Shown piece after piece: positions 42,889 through 53,272 of a DNA stretch of 64,000 nt (position 1 is the first letter of the stretch; the number at the start of each line of letters is the position of its first letter). Both the position numbers and the translations under genes were made by a program. This DNA is from Muscardinus avellanarius (taxonomy: Eukaryota > Chordata > Mammalia > Rodentia > Gliridae), in contig OY726574.1 of assembly GCA_963383645.1 (NCBI GenBank), forward strand, positions 54,549,477 through 54,613,476. Direction: 5' to 3'. The notes beneath the pieces were generated by a model. That model ran no database searches. It was not told the DNA's origin and saw only the letters and a list, made by a program, of their open reading frames with translations.

Positions 42889-42997
42889 GTGAGGGGTGAG
42901 CGGGCACCCGGATCCTGGGGCCCGCAGTGCCATCGCCTGCGGGGAGATTGCTAATAAACACGGCTGAAAACCACATGAATGCAAAACCGAGCACGTG

Positions 42998-43147
42998 CAG
43001 CCGGGCGTGGTGGTGCACGCTTGTTATCCCTGCACTTGGGAGGCTGAGACAGGAGAATCGCACAGGTTCGAAGCCAGCCTCAGCTACTTAGTGAGGCTCT
43101 CAGCAACTTAGTGAGACCCTGTTTCCAAATAAAGTATAAAATAGGTC
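42998..43147 (+). mobile_element. SINE, left monomer only
   Basis: Starts GCAGCCGGGCGTGGTGGTGC and stops at AAATAAAGTATAAAATAGGT; the ID part is absent. Confidence 0.87.
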
Positions 43148-43299
43148 ATTTTATAACTCTTTTCTGATTCTTTTCCTCTTTGCTGTTTCTTCCTTTTTAA
43201 TTCTTCTGTTCTGGTCTTTAATATGCAACGTGATACCAGATACCAAGGATCTAATTGTATTGGCTATACCAAACATAAATACCCTGTTTTGGGGAGAAG

Positions 43300-43515
43300 T
43301 TTTGTTTGTTTGTTTGTTTGTTTGTTTGTTTGTTTTAGCACTGGGGATGGAGATGGAAACCTGGGACATTCTACCTCTGAGCTGCACCCTCCGCCCTTTT
43401 TATTTTTTATTTGGAAACAGGGTCACACTAAGTTGTTGCAGCTGATCTTGAACCTGAGATCCTCCTCTCAACCTCGCAAGTACTAGGATTATAGGCGTGC
43501 GTCACCATACCTGCT
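43300..43515 (-). mobile_element. SINE with (GTTT)n head
   Basis: About nine GTTT units, then a minus-strand type A-like copy with a duplicated GGGGATGGAGATGGAAACC. Confidence 0.85.
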
Positions 43516-44039
43516 TCCCTCAACTTTTAAATGAACAGAAAACAAAACATCAGCATTTTACCTATTCGGAACATCAACATGATTAAACCCAGTGCCATGC
43601 AGAAACAAATAACACCAAAACGAGGGCAAGAATACTTTACCACCTTTTGGGTCAATGGGGAGAACCATTTTTTCTTGCTGGCAATATTTTCTCAGGCAGC
43701 TTTGTAACTGGTGGTGAATTCTGCACCCAGACTCTGGGCCTCCTTTGATTTAGACCTATCAGAGAAGGACTCTCAAGAAACCACCAGACATATCTGTAGG
43801 GCAGCTTCTGACTCGTGCTTCTTCAAGGCCAAGATCCCCACAGGACAAGTTGGTTCTTTTGCAGAACGTGGAAGAATAGAGGCCAACCAAGTAACGGGAG
43901 AAGGAAATATCTTTTGTGAGCAGCTCGTTTCTTACAGTGAAATACCTGTGTATTTGTATTTCATGTTTGCTCTGAGTTCTCTAGCATTTTCCTGGGGCTC
44001 CTTTGGAAGCGTTCATGAATATAGCAGAGACTGCCTTTC

Positions 44040-44150
44040 CACAAATAGACAGGTGCTGCTAACCCACAGGAAACATTTTTCATCTTCATATCTGCAATGT
44101 CTAGCTCAGTGTCTCAACCACTGAAGTGCTCGATAAATACAGGAACAGGG
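44040..44150 (+). mobile_element. Ancient L2/MIR-like 3' end
   Basis: TCATATCTGCAATGTCTAGC, then TCAGTGTCTCAACCACTGAA, then GTGCTCGATAAATACAGG. Confidence 0.6.
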
Positions 44151-44529
44151 CTGAGCCGAAGGCTGAAAGATTGACTGCCTCCATTAAACATTTGAATAGG
44201 TTAATAGTAATAGAATCATTAGCAGGCCCGTTCCTACCTCTGTTACAGTTCTTAGGATGGATTTAAATGTTACAGTGATTCATGAAAGAGCTATTTATAG
44301 CCCTCGTAGCTATTAATGAGTCAGATCATTTTATGTTTTAGTCTGCCCACGAATTCACATCCCATTATCGGATCCTTATATGTAAAAGGTAATTCTGGAA
44401 ACCATTTTTCAGCTTATTTTCAGATTCCAGTGTCATTTCTCAAGTATCTGTACCTTCGCTGTCACACAGCGAGACAGTGACCAGGCCTCTGTGACAAGGA
44501 GCAGCCAGTGCCTGAGATAGCCTAAGCCT

Positions 44530-44960
44530 GAAATAGCCATTAGTAATATTATCAATGCTACCTGTTTATTATAATGCCTCATATATGCCAGTCCTTATAA
44601 TGTGGGATTTTTTTGTTTTTGTTTTTGTGTGTGTTTGGTACTAGGGATTGACCCCAAGGGCATTCTACCTCTGAACTACACCCCCATCCTTTTTTAAAAT
44701 TATTATTTGTTTGCCTTGAAACAGGATTTCACTCGGATGCTGGAAGTCTCACTAAGTTGCTGAGGCTAGTCTCAAACTTGTGATTCTCCTGTCTCTGCCT
44801 CCCAAGTATTGAGATGACAGGCATGTACCACCACACCCAGCTCAATACTGTATTTTATATACTCTATGGCTAATCTTTCATGAAAATTATTATGTAGGTA
44901 TTATTATCCCTATCAGATTGATGAATATTAAGGGGGAAGCCAGGGCTCCTCACTTATTTA
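44530..44960 (+). mobile_element. Ancient MIR split by a SINE
   Basis: MIR-like 5' part (CTACCTGTTTATTATAATGC, CTCATATATGCCAGTCCTTA) and 3' part (TTATGTAGGTATTATTATCC) on either side of a minus-strand SINE at 44620-44842. Diverged. Confidence 0.6.
44620..44842 (-). mobile_element. SINE (type A)
   Basis: Complete minus-strand copy inserted in the MIR remnant. Confidence 0.87.
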
Positions 44961-44989
44961 CAGACTAAATTTAAAAAATCTCTTTAGTT

Positions 44990-45298
44990 GCTGGGCATAG
45001 TGGTCTACCCTTATGATCCCAGTACTTGGGAGGCTACAACAGGAGGATTGCAGGTTTGTGGCCAGCCTCAGCTACTTAGTGAGGCCCTCTGAAATTGAAT
45101 GAGACCCTATTTCAAAAATAAAAAATAGTGCCGGGTGCTTAAGAGACCCTGTTTCCAAATAAAAATATAAAAAAATAGGTCTGGGAGTGTAGCCCAGAGG
45201 TAGAAGAGTTTCCAGGAACCCCAGTACCACCAATAAATAAATAAATATAAAAATAGGGCTGGAGCTCAGAGGTAGACCCCTGGTTCAATTCCCAAAAC

Positions 45299-45300
<2 letters not shown>
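44990..45300 (+). mobile_element. Nested SINEs: 5'-truncated type B (45130-45235) in an older copy
   Basis: Outer left monomer 44990-45128; then GCCGGGTGCTTAAGAGACCC, where the type B left monomer has lost about 75 bp; then a type B right monomer; then the outer right monomer (45252-45300). Confidence 0.85.

Positions 45301-45350
<50 letters not shown>
45301..45350 (+). repeat. (CA)n microsatellite
   Basis: About 23 CA units forming the tail of the outer SINE; ends 163 bp before exon 12. Confidence 0.96.
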
Positions 45351-45354
<4 letters not shown>

Positions 45355-45512
45355 CTTAGTTGCCTTCTTGTCTAAAGTACATATGTTATCTGAATCTCTC
45401 TGCAGATATTTTCTTCTTTTGAGTGAATCATTTTCATAAATCATCTCCCCTAATTTCCCTCCGAGGGAAGTTTTTTTTTTGAGAGTCCTTTGAAACTTTC
45501 TTTCCCTTTTAG

Positions 45513-45634
45513 ATTTACTTGCCACGGCTTGACGACCGGCCAGAGTTATATTTTCCGGGTCAGAGCAGTTAATGCAGCTGGACTTAGTGAATATTCCCAG
45601 GATTCAGAGGCTATCGAAGTCAAAGCTGCTATTG
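45513..45634 (+). CDS. MYOM1: MYOM1 exon 12 of window: second part of Fn3 domain 3 (My6)
   Basis: 122 nt, entering in phase 2 and leaving in phase 1. It completes Arg and encodes FTCHGLTTGQSYIFRVRAVN, then AAGLSEYSQDSEAIEVKAAI. The Fn3 motif GLxxGxxYxFRVRAxNxxG is complete. It ends with one base of a Gly codon and is followed by the EH cassette or, if that is skipped, by exon 14. Acceptor TTTCCCTTTTAG, donor GTGAGT. Confidence 0.97.
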
Positions 45635-46867
45635 GTGAGTTCCCTCTGCATAACTTGGTAGGGACAGTGCATTTTCCTCAACAAAGATCATTTTGCCTCC
45701 AGAAAATGTTCAAAGCTTCTCATACTGCTCCGTGACTCCATCCTGAGCCGATCATGTCTTCTGACTGTGGGTAACATCTAACCCGCCACAGCTACCATTT
45801 TACAGCTCTCCATCACTGATCCAGGTGCTGTTCATCTGTAACCGCCATCCTCACAATCCCAAGTTTCCTCAGATATTCCTCATTGTATGAAACTCCTGCC
45901 TAACTTCATGCTCATCCCGGGACTGTGAGGGGCCATCCGATTCCACGAAGTGGTATATCACCCGTAACACTCATCATCGTGTACCTAAAAGCCATCCAGT
46001 GACAGCAGCGCTTGGCCTGTCTTCACTAACAGCATATCAACGTGCTTCTTATAATCCCCTCCGAAGCCCATGGAGGGCGTGTGTGGCTGCTTAATCATGT
46101 TTCATCTCTGCTTGCAAAGTAACCAACAGACTAACACCGGTAATAAAATAATGATATGTATGTGTGACGTACCTCCCAATCTTGGCTAGAGTAGGGGAAG
46201 GAACTTGGTTCAGACCAGCAAAAATTAAATATGGGATATGCTAACAGCTTAAAAAGAAAAAAAAAAACTGGGTGTGTAGCTCAGGGGTAGGTCCCCAGCA
46301 TCACACACAAATTATTTGATGTCATTTGTCTTCAGTTAGCATCCCATAATACATCCTGGGGATTCCTACTATGTGGACAATGAAGGCCCTGTTTATTGAA
46401 GTTGGGAGGTATGGATCATTACTTTTGTAATGATGACTGTAACTCTAGAAAGTCAAGTTCTTTAATATATGTCTTGTTACTTTATGGTCTTTTTTTCCTA
46501 TTCTGTTGAATAATAGAGCTTATCTATCTTGAGAGATGTCTGAGAATTGTTTTTCCTCGTATAAACTAAAAACCCTTTGGAGTCTGCAAATGGAAATGGC
46601 TTCTGTCCCGTCTGTGGTGGGTCTGGTTGTGGCTGTTGTTCTCAATTCTCCTTTGTCCAGAACATGGAGAAGTTGAAATGTTCCCTGGTGTAAAGTATGT
46701 GAAACGTATGCTTCCCCTAGTTCTTGTAGACCCAAGCGATTTCCGTCACGCTGGATGGTTCATGCTCTGCTCGTAGTCCTCCCTTCCTGTTTTTGTCGGT
46801 TCTCTTACCCAAGCCGTGTGCCGGTGTCCAAGCTCACTGCGTCTCTGTTGTTGTCTGGCGACTGCAG
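45635..46867 (+). other. Intron 12 of window (phase 1), before the EH cassette
   Basis: 1233 bp, the longest stretch of the gene nearly free of SINEs. Only a 45-bp ID-like scrap is seen (46265-46310, GTGTGTAGCTCAGGGGTAGG). In the last 110 bp YGCY words occur (ATGCTCTGCTCG, GTGTGCCGG), the type bound by MBNL proteins. The pyrimidine tract before the acceptor is broken by GGCGA. Confidence 0.85.
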
Positions 46868-47155
46868 GAGGAACCGTGCCTCCAGATGTGTGGCCTGAAC
46901 TGAGTGGTGCACCTGGTGGACTAACAGCCCCCAGGGCGGGCGTGCATGGAGCCTCCCCACCAACCCTGCAGAAAGATGCTTTGCCCAGTAGCAAACCTAA
47001 CATCCCTTCAGCACCCAGTGGCCCTCACCACCTGGGCCAAACCGGAGTGAGTACAGTAAGTGAGACAGTCCAGCAGGAGCTAACCCCACCACCGCAGAAG
47101 GCGCCGCCCGAGGGGCAGAGTAAGTCTGACCCCCCGAGAAAGAAGGACGTCGTAG
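46868..47155 (+). CDS. MYOM1: MYOM1 exon 13 of window: EH-segment cassette exon
   Basis: 288 nt, phase 1 on both sides; it adds exactly 96 residues. Encodes a Pro/Ser/Gly-rich chain with no Fn3 or Ig core: GTVPPDVWPELSGAPGGL, ASPPTLQKDALPSSKPN, VSTVSETVQQELTPPPQK and SKSDPPRKKDV are recognisable. It matches the EH (embryonic heart) segment between Fn3 domains My6 and My7 of MYOM1. In vertebrates EH-myomesin predominates in embryonic heart, is re-expressed in dilated cardiomyopathy, and acts as a disordered spring. Its splicing is disturbed in myotonic dystrophy type 1. Acceptor GGCGACTGCAG, donor GTGAGA. Confidence 0.95.
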
Positions 47156-47950
47156 GTGAGAACCCAAAGTGTCAACCATTCCATCTGTCTCCATCAGTGT
47201 CCTCATCTCATCGTCCCGATCTCATCCACCACCGTGTTCACTGTCATCAGTGTTGATCGCGAATTTTATGTTCTCAGCTAGCCTTTCGAGATACTCTCCC
47301 CCTGTGAGCCGTAAAAGGAATTGTGTGTGGGTTTGCTGTTTACACGTTATTCCTTGGGCTTAACCGCGATACACTGTCTAGAGGAATTTGCTTCTACAGC
47401 CTTTGGGGTTTGTCAGGCAGAAACACTTGTAACTTCATAATCAGCATCCCCTGTGAGGCCCGTGGAGACGCTCGTGCTCAACACGTGTAGAGGAGGAGAT
47501 TTCACCAAGCATCATAGTAGCTGCTGAGCCTCGTCCTTGGACTTCCGAGTGACCGGTCACATTTGATTTAGTCATCATGTCTTTGTGTTGCCGTGAAAAT
47601 GTAATGGGGCATTATAATCACCTAGGGCCGTGTTCTAGGATATAGCCCACACACTCAGAAGTGGTTTAAGAGTCTTTATCAGTCAGCTAAGAATGACCTG
47701 AGGAGGATGTTGATGCTCGTGGCTTATATATTCTAGGAGACAATGTTTTTCTTATCAAATTGAAATGCAGAGCAGAAGCTGAGAAGTTTTTAAATGTCTC
47801 TTGCCCATCTCCTATCTCTACTCACCTCCAACATCTGTATCTTCTGAATTGCCTCTCTTTTATTTTACTGAAAGTTTATTTGTCCCTTCAAATGAAGATA
47901 AAGTGGGATATACACTGAGAGTCCATATACACAAGTGTTCTGAAAAAGAG

Positions 47951-47957
<7 letters not shown>

Positions 47958-47990
<33 letters not shown>

Positions 47991-48187
47991 GGGTCTTGGG
48001 ATGGGACCCGGCAGCCTTCAACCTCTGAGCTACACCCCATGCCCCATCTTTTATTCTTTATTTTGAGACAGGGTCTCTCTAAGTTGTGGAGGGCTTCACT
48101 AAGTAGCTGAAGCTGTCTATGAACCGCGATCCCCTGGTCTCAGCCTCCCAAATGCTGGGATTACAAGGGTGCGCCAACACGCCCGGC
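47958..48187 (-). mobile_element. SINE (type D) with target duplication
   Basis: Minus-strand copy after a T30 run (GCGGGTCTTGGGATGGGACC to CAACACGCCCGGC). GAGAGAAACTTTTT lies before (47948) and after (48189). Confidence 0.9.
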
Positions 48188-48199
48188 TGAGAGAAACTT

Positions 48200-48349
48200 T
48201 TTTTTTTTTTTTGGTGGTTCTGGGGATGGAACCCTTTTACCTCCGGGCTACACTCCCAGACCTATTTTATATTTTATTTGGAAACAGGTCTCTTAAGCCA
48301 GCAAGGCTGGCTTCGAACCTGCGCGATTCTCCTGTCTCCGCCTCCCAAA
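48200..48349 (-). mobile_element. SINE (type B), 5' end missing
   Basis: Minus-strand copy placed directly behind the previous target duplication; stops at CTGTCTCCGCCTCCCAAA. Confidence 0.87.
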
Positions 48350-48436
48350 AATGAAAATTATAAAGGAAGTTGATACGTGTGGAAGAGAAAAACAGATGTA
48401 TTTTATCTTTAGTCTTTATTATTCTGAGAATCTTTT

Positions 48437-48612
48437 TTTTTTTTTTTGGTAAGGGCTCAAACTCAGGGGTATTCTACCGCTAAGCTATACCCTCAGCCTC
48501 ATTGTATTTTTTTTTTTTCTGAAACAGGGTCTCACTAAGCTGCTGAAGCTGGCTGTGAACCTGCAACCATCCTATCTCAGTATTCCAAGTACTGGGATTA
48601 CACGCCCAGCTG
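48437..48612 (-). mobile_element. SINE, diverged
   Basis: Minus-strand copy with a shortened left monomer and a TTTGGTAAGGGCTCAAACTC right end. Confidence 0.82.
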
Positions 48613-48634
48613 AAATTTTTAAAAAAATAGGAAT

Positions 48635-48830
48635 GAGCCAGGCGTGGTGGTGCACACTTGCAATCCCTGTGCTTGGGAGGCGGAGACAGGAGGATCACAC
48701 AGGTTCGAAGCCAGCCTCGCTGGCTTAAGACACCCTGTTTCTAAATATATATATATAATAGGTCTGGGAGTATAGCCTGAAGGTAGAAGGGTTTCCAGGA
48801 ACCCCAATACCACCAAAAAAAAAAAAAGGA
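48635..48830 (+). mobile_element. SINE (type B) with target duplication
   Basis: Complete copy; AGGAATGAG stands before (48629) and after (48827). Confidence 0.9.
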
Positions 48831-49106
48831 ATGAGAATTTATCTCCTATAATTCAAATAAGTATACAGAAAAATCTTTTAATGTTATGAAATAATCTACA
48901 TAGATTTCTGTTTATAATGTCAATCTTTCTTCATTAAAAACTATAAATTCAGTAATCAAGTGAAAAGTTTATCAGCAAGGCCACGTAAAGATAGGACTTT
49001 TGAACTATCCTCCAGATATTTTTTCCTAGTAAACACAGTGATAGCTGTACGATATTTTGTGCTACGTGAGTATCATTCCAATATCATATTTAAAATAATG
49101 TGACAA

Positions 49107-49435
49107 AGCCAGGTATGGAGGTGCACACCTGTAATCCAACTACTCAGGAGACAGGATTACAAGTTCGAGGCCAACCTGGACAACCTAGCAAGACCTTGTC
49201 TTAAAAAAAATTTTTTTAAGGCCAGACATGGTGTTGCATGCTTGTAATTCCAGTACTTGGGATGCTGAAACAGGAAGATCGCAGGTTCAGGAACAGGCTC
49301 AGCAACTAGTGAGACTCTCATCAATCTAGCAAGATCCTGTTTCAAAATAAAAATAAGATAGGGCTGAGTGTGTAGCTTGGAGGTGAGCTTTGTGGTACTG
49401 GGGATTGAGCCCAGTACCACAAAAAATAAAAATAA
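49107..49435 (+). mobile_element. Old B1-like monomer followed by a diverged SINE
   Basis: 49107-49202 is a lone B1-like unit (GGTGCACACCTGTAATCCAA). 49219-49435 is a two-part SINE with a rearranged right monomer. Confidence 0.75.
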
Positions 49436-49439
49436 AAAA

Positions 49440-49620
49440 ACTTTGAAGTAGGATGGCAAGGTTAATGGCCCCCCAGTAAAGCATTTGTCTAGTGTGCAGG
49501 CCCTAGGTTCAATCCCCCAGCACTGAGGGAAAAAATAGTAAGGTTGTAACTCAGTGGCAGAGAACTTGCCTAACATGTGTAAGGCCTGGGTTTAATCTCT
49601 AACATCAACAAAAATAAAAA
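49440..49620 (+). mobile_element. Two tandem ancestral ID elements
   Basis: First unit: AAGCATTTGTCTAGTGTGCA, then GGCCCTAGGTTCAATCCC. Second: TAACTCAGTGGCAGAGAACT, then TGCCTAACATGTGTAAGGCC, then TGGGTTTAATCTC. The boxes are degenerate, so neither should be a tRNA gene. Confidence 0.75.
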
Positions 49621-49631
49621 AATAATGTGAT

Positions 49632-49800
49632 TGGCTGGGTGCAGTGGCACAGATTGCAGGTTCGACGCCAGTGGATGGTGATTTTAAAACAAAACAAAAA
49701 AACAAAACAAAACAAAACAAAAAACAAGATAAAATAGGGCTGAGGGTGTACCTCAGAGGTAAAATGCCCTAGGGTTAAATCCCCAGTACCATAAAAAGTA
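49632..49800 (+). mobile_element. SINE with internally deleted left monomer
   Basis: GGCTGGGTGCAGTGGCACAG joins to GATTGCAGGTTCGACGCC. An (AAAAC)n linker follows, then a type A right monomer. Confidence 0.82.
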
Positions 49801-50407
49801 TATTTATAAAAATGTGATAAAAAGTATTATAGGCCAAAAAGAGTCACGTGGCAGATTGTGCCTTGTTTTTCAAAAACATATTTTTTTAAAGGTGACATTT
49901 TAGCTCAGCTCCAAAATAAGGTTTTTCTCCTGTGTGCAGACAGAACATACATAATTACAATGTCTCAGGAGAGTAAGTGTGCCTGAATGGTGAAGCCCTT
50001 GCCTGCTGGGAATACATGGAAACTCTGCATAGACAAACTGAGACAGAAATTGATATACACATTCCATTTTCCTGAAGGGGCAAATAAAACCACGTAAAGA
50101 AACAAAAATATACACCTTAGAAAAGCTTTGCTTTATGGGGAAAAGGATCTTTTCTTCAGTACCATTCCACTGGCGCAGGGTCTTTTTGTCTTTGGATAAT
50201 GATGGCAGAGCACTTTTTACCATGTGTCCATTCTTTCCTCGCACATCAAGGCAGATGCCAAGTTCCTGACCAGTCTCACATTTCACTTTATGCTGTGAGA
50301 TCTAGCGCCCTCATCCGTGGCCCTGATCAACTATGTCTCACTTAGCTAGACTCACGAACGCGTGTCTCTGCACGTCTCTTACCTACGCGCTATTCATATC
50401 GCAACAG

Positions 50408-50604
50408 CGGCACCAGCGCCACCCTATGACATCACTTGTCTTGAAAGTTTTCGTGACTCGATGGTTCTCGGGTGGAAGCAACCTGACAAGACGGGAGGGG
50501 CAGAAATTACTGGCTACTATGTGAACTACCGTGAAGTAATTGATGGCGTACCAGGAAAATGGCGAGAGGCCAACATCAAGGCTGTCAGTGAAGAGGCATA
50601 CAAG
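50408..50604 (+). CDS. MYOM1: MYOM1 exon 14 of window: first part of Fn3 domain 4 (My7)
   Basis: 197 nt, entering in phase 1 and leaving in phase 0. Encodes APAPPYDITCLESFRDSM, then VLGWKQPDKTGGAEITGYYV, then NYREVIDGVPGKWREANI, then KAVSEEAYK. B-strand Trp (LGWKQP), C-strand GYYVNYRE and C'-strand GKWREANI are clear. The acceptor CATATCGCAACAG has a poor pyrimidine tract. The donor GTAAGC leads straight into a minisatellite. Muscle creatine kinase is reported to bind the My7-My8 region. Confidence 0.97.
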
Positions 50605-50893
50605 GTAAGCGTGTGACTTCCTGTAGGGCAGCATGTAACTTCCTGTAGTGTGAAGTGACTTCCTGTAGTGTGCACGTGACTTCCTGTAGTGTGCAAGTGA
50701 CTTCCTGTAGGGCGGCACGTGACTTCCTGTGCTGTGCACGTGACTTCCTGTAGGGCGGCACGTGACTTCCTGTAGTGTGCACATGACTTCCTGTAGTGTG
50801 GCATGTGACTTCCTGTAGTGTGCACGTGACTTCCTGTAGGGCGGCGTGTGGCTTCCTGTAGGGTGGCGCGTGGCTTCCTGTAGTGTGGCAGGT
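50605..50893 (+). repeat. About 21.5-bp minisatellite of ETS and E-box motifs at a splice donor
   Basis: Thirteen units with the core ACTTCCTGTAG (GCTTCCTGTAG in the last two) start at 50616, 50638, 50658, 50679, 50700, 50722, 50743, 50765, 50786, 50808, 50829, 50851 and 50873, followed by a worn partial unit. Unit length alternates between 20 and 22 bp. Eleven units contain ACTTCCTG, the reverse complement of the ETS consensus CAGGAAGT. Five contain CACGTGACTTCC, an E-box fused to the ETS word. The array begins within about 5 nt of the exon 14 donor. Confidence 0.97.
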
Positions 50894-52589
50894 CCTGTGG
50901 ACAGGCCTATGCCTGTGTGCTCACACCCAGCACCTTGTAAAGAATTCGTGTCATTCCTCCAGTGTCCATTGTCTGCATCGGCATGACTTTTGTAAAAGAT
51001 ATGCCTTGGTAAATAGAAGTAGTTTCACTAACCAGGAAGAATTTATGTTTTCTGGTTCTTCACCTAAGCACGATGTTTTTAGCTTACCATACAATGCATA
51101 GTTATTGTGAAAACCGACACTTCTTCAAAACTTAAAAAATATCTGTAACCAGTATGACCTTGGAGTTGTTACTTTCAATGTCTGAATCACAATGGATAAA
51201 AGGGATGTGGCTCCTTGGCCCGACTGGGCTCTCCACCTGAGACTGTCCCCTCTAAATGGCTCTGATGGCCCCGAGGGACGCTCCACCTGTGTTCCCCTCT
51301 GCTGGAGGGCCTCCCCTGCCCAGCCCACCGCTGAGCACCTGGGGGGCCACCGCTGACTTAGCTGAAGGCTCCCCTCTTCAGTGTCCTTAGCTAGGCCCAG
51401 TTGCCTTCAGAGCAGGTCAAAACTGGGGAGAGGGCTTTCTCAGCTCCACACCACACTCTGAATATCTGAAGTTTATGAAACATCACACATATACTGGGAG
51501 CTCATTAGATGGAAGGTGTAAGGTTCTTCCGCATTGGCATGGGTATAACGATCTTTTTTATTACAGTTTGGAGTTCCACTAGGTGACCACCTCACACTAT
51601 ACTCTCCATCCCATTTTTGCATTTTTAGCTACCTCAAACCATATAGCTGTGAATACTTTTGTATAGGTCTGCTGATCCATATGCGTGCCAGTTTCTGTAG
51701 GTAATTACCAAAGTAGAATTGCTGGGTCAGAGAGTCTGTTAATCTTTGACTTTGCTAGATAATCCTATACTGTTTCCCAGATGGTTCAGAATTCCCATTG
51801 CCCTGCATCATTGCCAACACTTGGCATATATCATACATTCTCGGTTTTGACGATTAGGGTGTCAGGTTTGAGCAACTTTCTCTAAGTATATGACCCATTT
51901 TGATATATTCCTTTACAGTATAGGAAGACTTTTGCCCATTTTTCTGGTGGCTTTGTGACTGACATGTGAAGTCTGTATATGCTGTGAAGATCATTTGTTT
52001 TGTGGCTCTGAAACTTGCACGTATTGCTTCCCCCTCCGTGGTCTGTTCTTCTCTACTGGTACTCTTTTTAATGTCAATTTTATTGCATCAGACTTGCTAT
52101 CATTTTCTGTCAGTGATTGGCGGGCCCTTTTAAAGAAATACCTTCTCTCTTTCAATGCCATCAAACTGTTTACTCGATAATGGTCTAAAACCTTTACAAT
52201 TTTGCCACTTATAGTTCAGTCATTAACTCACCTTTAAATTTTGTATATGCTCTGAAGGGTCAACATTTATTCTCCCCCACAATGGAGACGGAGTTGAACT
52301 TCTATTGAAGTTTGTTCTTTTCTCTGCTATTCTGCTAAGCTGCTTCTAATATCAATCAAGTTTCCTTATATAAATGAGTCTGTTTCTCTACTCTTTATTC
52401 TGTTCACAACTGGGTCCCAAACCACACTGACCCAATTATTATAACTTTATAACAAATTTGATAACTGGGAAACCAGGTTCTCCCAGTTTCTTCTTCCAGG
52501 GCTATTCTTAGACCTTTGACACTTTACTAGTAATTATAGAATTAGGTTACCAAGTTCTACCAAAAATCAAGACAAGACAAAAGAAGATA

Positions 52590-52972
52590 TTAAACAAGAC
52601 ATAGTGGTGCATGCCTGTAATCCTGGTACTTGAGAAACAGAGACAGGAAGATGGCAGGTTTGAAGCCAACCTCAGCAACTTAGTGAATCCTTGTATTTTT
52701 TTTTTTTCTTTTTGGTGGTGGTACTAGGAATGGAACCCAGGGGTTTTTTACCTCCAGACTACACTCCCAACCCTATTTTCATAGAAACAGGGTCTCACTA
52801 AGTTGCTGAGAGCCTCACTCAGTAGCTAAGGGTGGCTTCGAAAGGATTACAGGTGTGTACCACCATACCTGGCTCAGTAAGACTTTGCTTCCAAATAAAA
52901 AATAAAATAAGGCTGAGGGTAGAGCTCGGAGGTAGAATGCCCCTAGGTTTCATCCCCAGCACCACAAAAATA
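52590..52972. mobile_element. Nested SINEs in opposite orientation: (-, 52710-52873) inside (+)
   Basis: Outer plus-strand left monomer 52590-52692 and continuation 52874-52972 (GTAGAGCTCGGAGGTAGAAT). The inner minus-strand type C copy has an internal deletion (GGCTTCGAAAGGATTACAGG). Confidence 0.87.
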
Positions 52973-53056
52973 AATTGTTTTAGCTAACTTAAAACCTGTT
53001 AGAATTCTGATTCAGACTGCATTAACTTTACCAATAAATTATCTTCATTTATTTTG

Positions 53057-53272
53057 ATTTTTTTTTGGGGGGGGAGTCTGGGGATGGAACCCAGGGGCAT
53101 TCAACCTCCAAGCTACACCCCCTGCCCTATTTTTTATTTTTTATTTTGAAACCGGGTCTCACTGAGTTGCAGAGGGCCTCACTAAGTAGCTGAGGCTGTC
53201 CGGGAACCATGATCCTCCGGTCTCAGCCTCCCAAATGCTGGGATTATAAGCATGCGCCACCATGCCCGGCTT
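53057..53272 (-). mobile_element. SINE (type D)
   Basis: Complete minus-strand copy after TTTTTTTTGGGGGGGGAGTC. Confidence 0.9.

Larger units (their letters stand above)
42889..45512 (+). other. Intron 11 of window (phase 2)
   Basis: 2624 bp with four SINE units, two ancient MIR/L2 remnants and a (CA)n tract. The stretch 43520-44035 and 44155-44525 show no repeat. An ORF of 137 codons at 43711-44124 runs into the L2-like piece and looks incidental. Confidence 0.85.
47156..50407 (+). other. Intron 13 of window (phase 1), after the EH cassette
   Basis: 3252 bp. The first 800 bp (47156-47957) are free of repeats and contain a GT-rich patch TTGTGTGTGGGTTTGC (about 47320) and further TGCT words. 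Then come SINEs and ID elements (47958-49800). The 600 bp before exon 14 show nothing recognised. The final pyrimidine tract is poor. Confidence 0.85.

Noticed and set aside
43711..44124. 137-codon ORF on + strand
   Set aside because: Intronic, ends in an L2/MIR-like fragment, no domain or signal recognisable; treated as chance.
49157..49576. 139-codon minus-strand ORF, and many 60-110-codon ORFs containing LSRPPKYWDYK-like strings
   Set aside because: These are translations of the SINE, which recur wherever a copy lies and are not genes.
49440..49620. tRNA-like boxes in ID elements as a tRNA gene
   Set aside because: Only A- and B-box-like words remain, with no cloverleaf or anticodon arm; these are SINE bodies.
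50383..50825. Minus-strand ORFs with repeated HTTGSH or YRKS-like peptides
   Set aside because: They are the minisatellite at 50605 read backwards; the period of about 21 bp keeps frames open without coding.
50605..50893. Direct repeats resembling a CRISPR array
   Set aside because: No unique spacers, units are contiguous and imperfect, and the host is a vertebrate intron.
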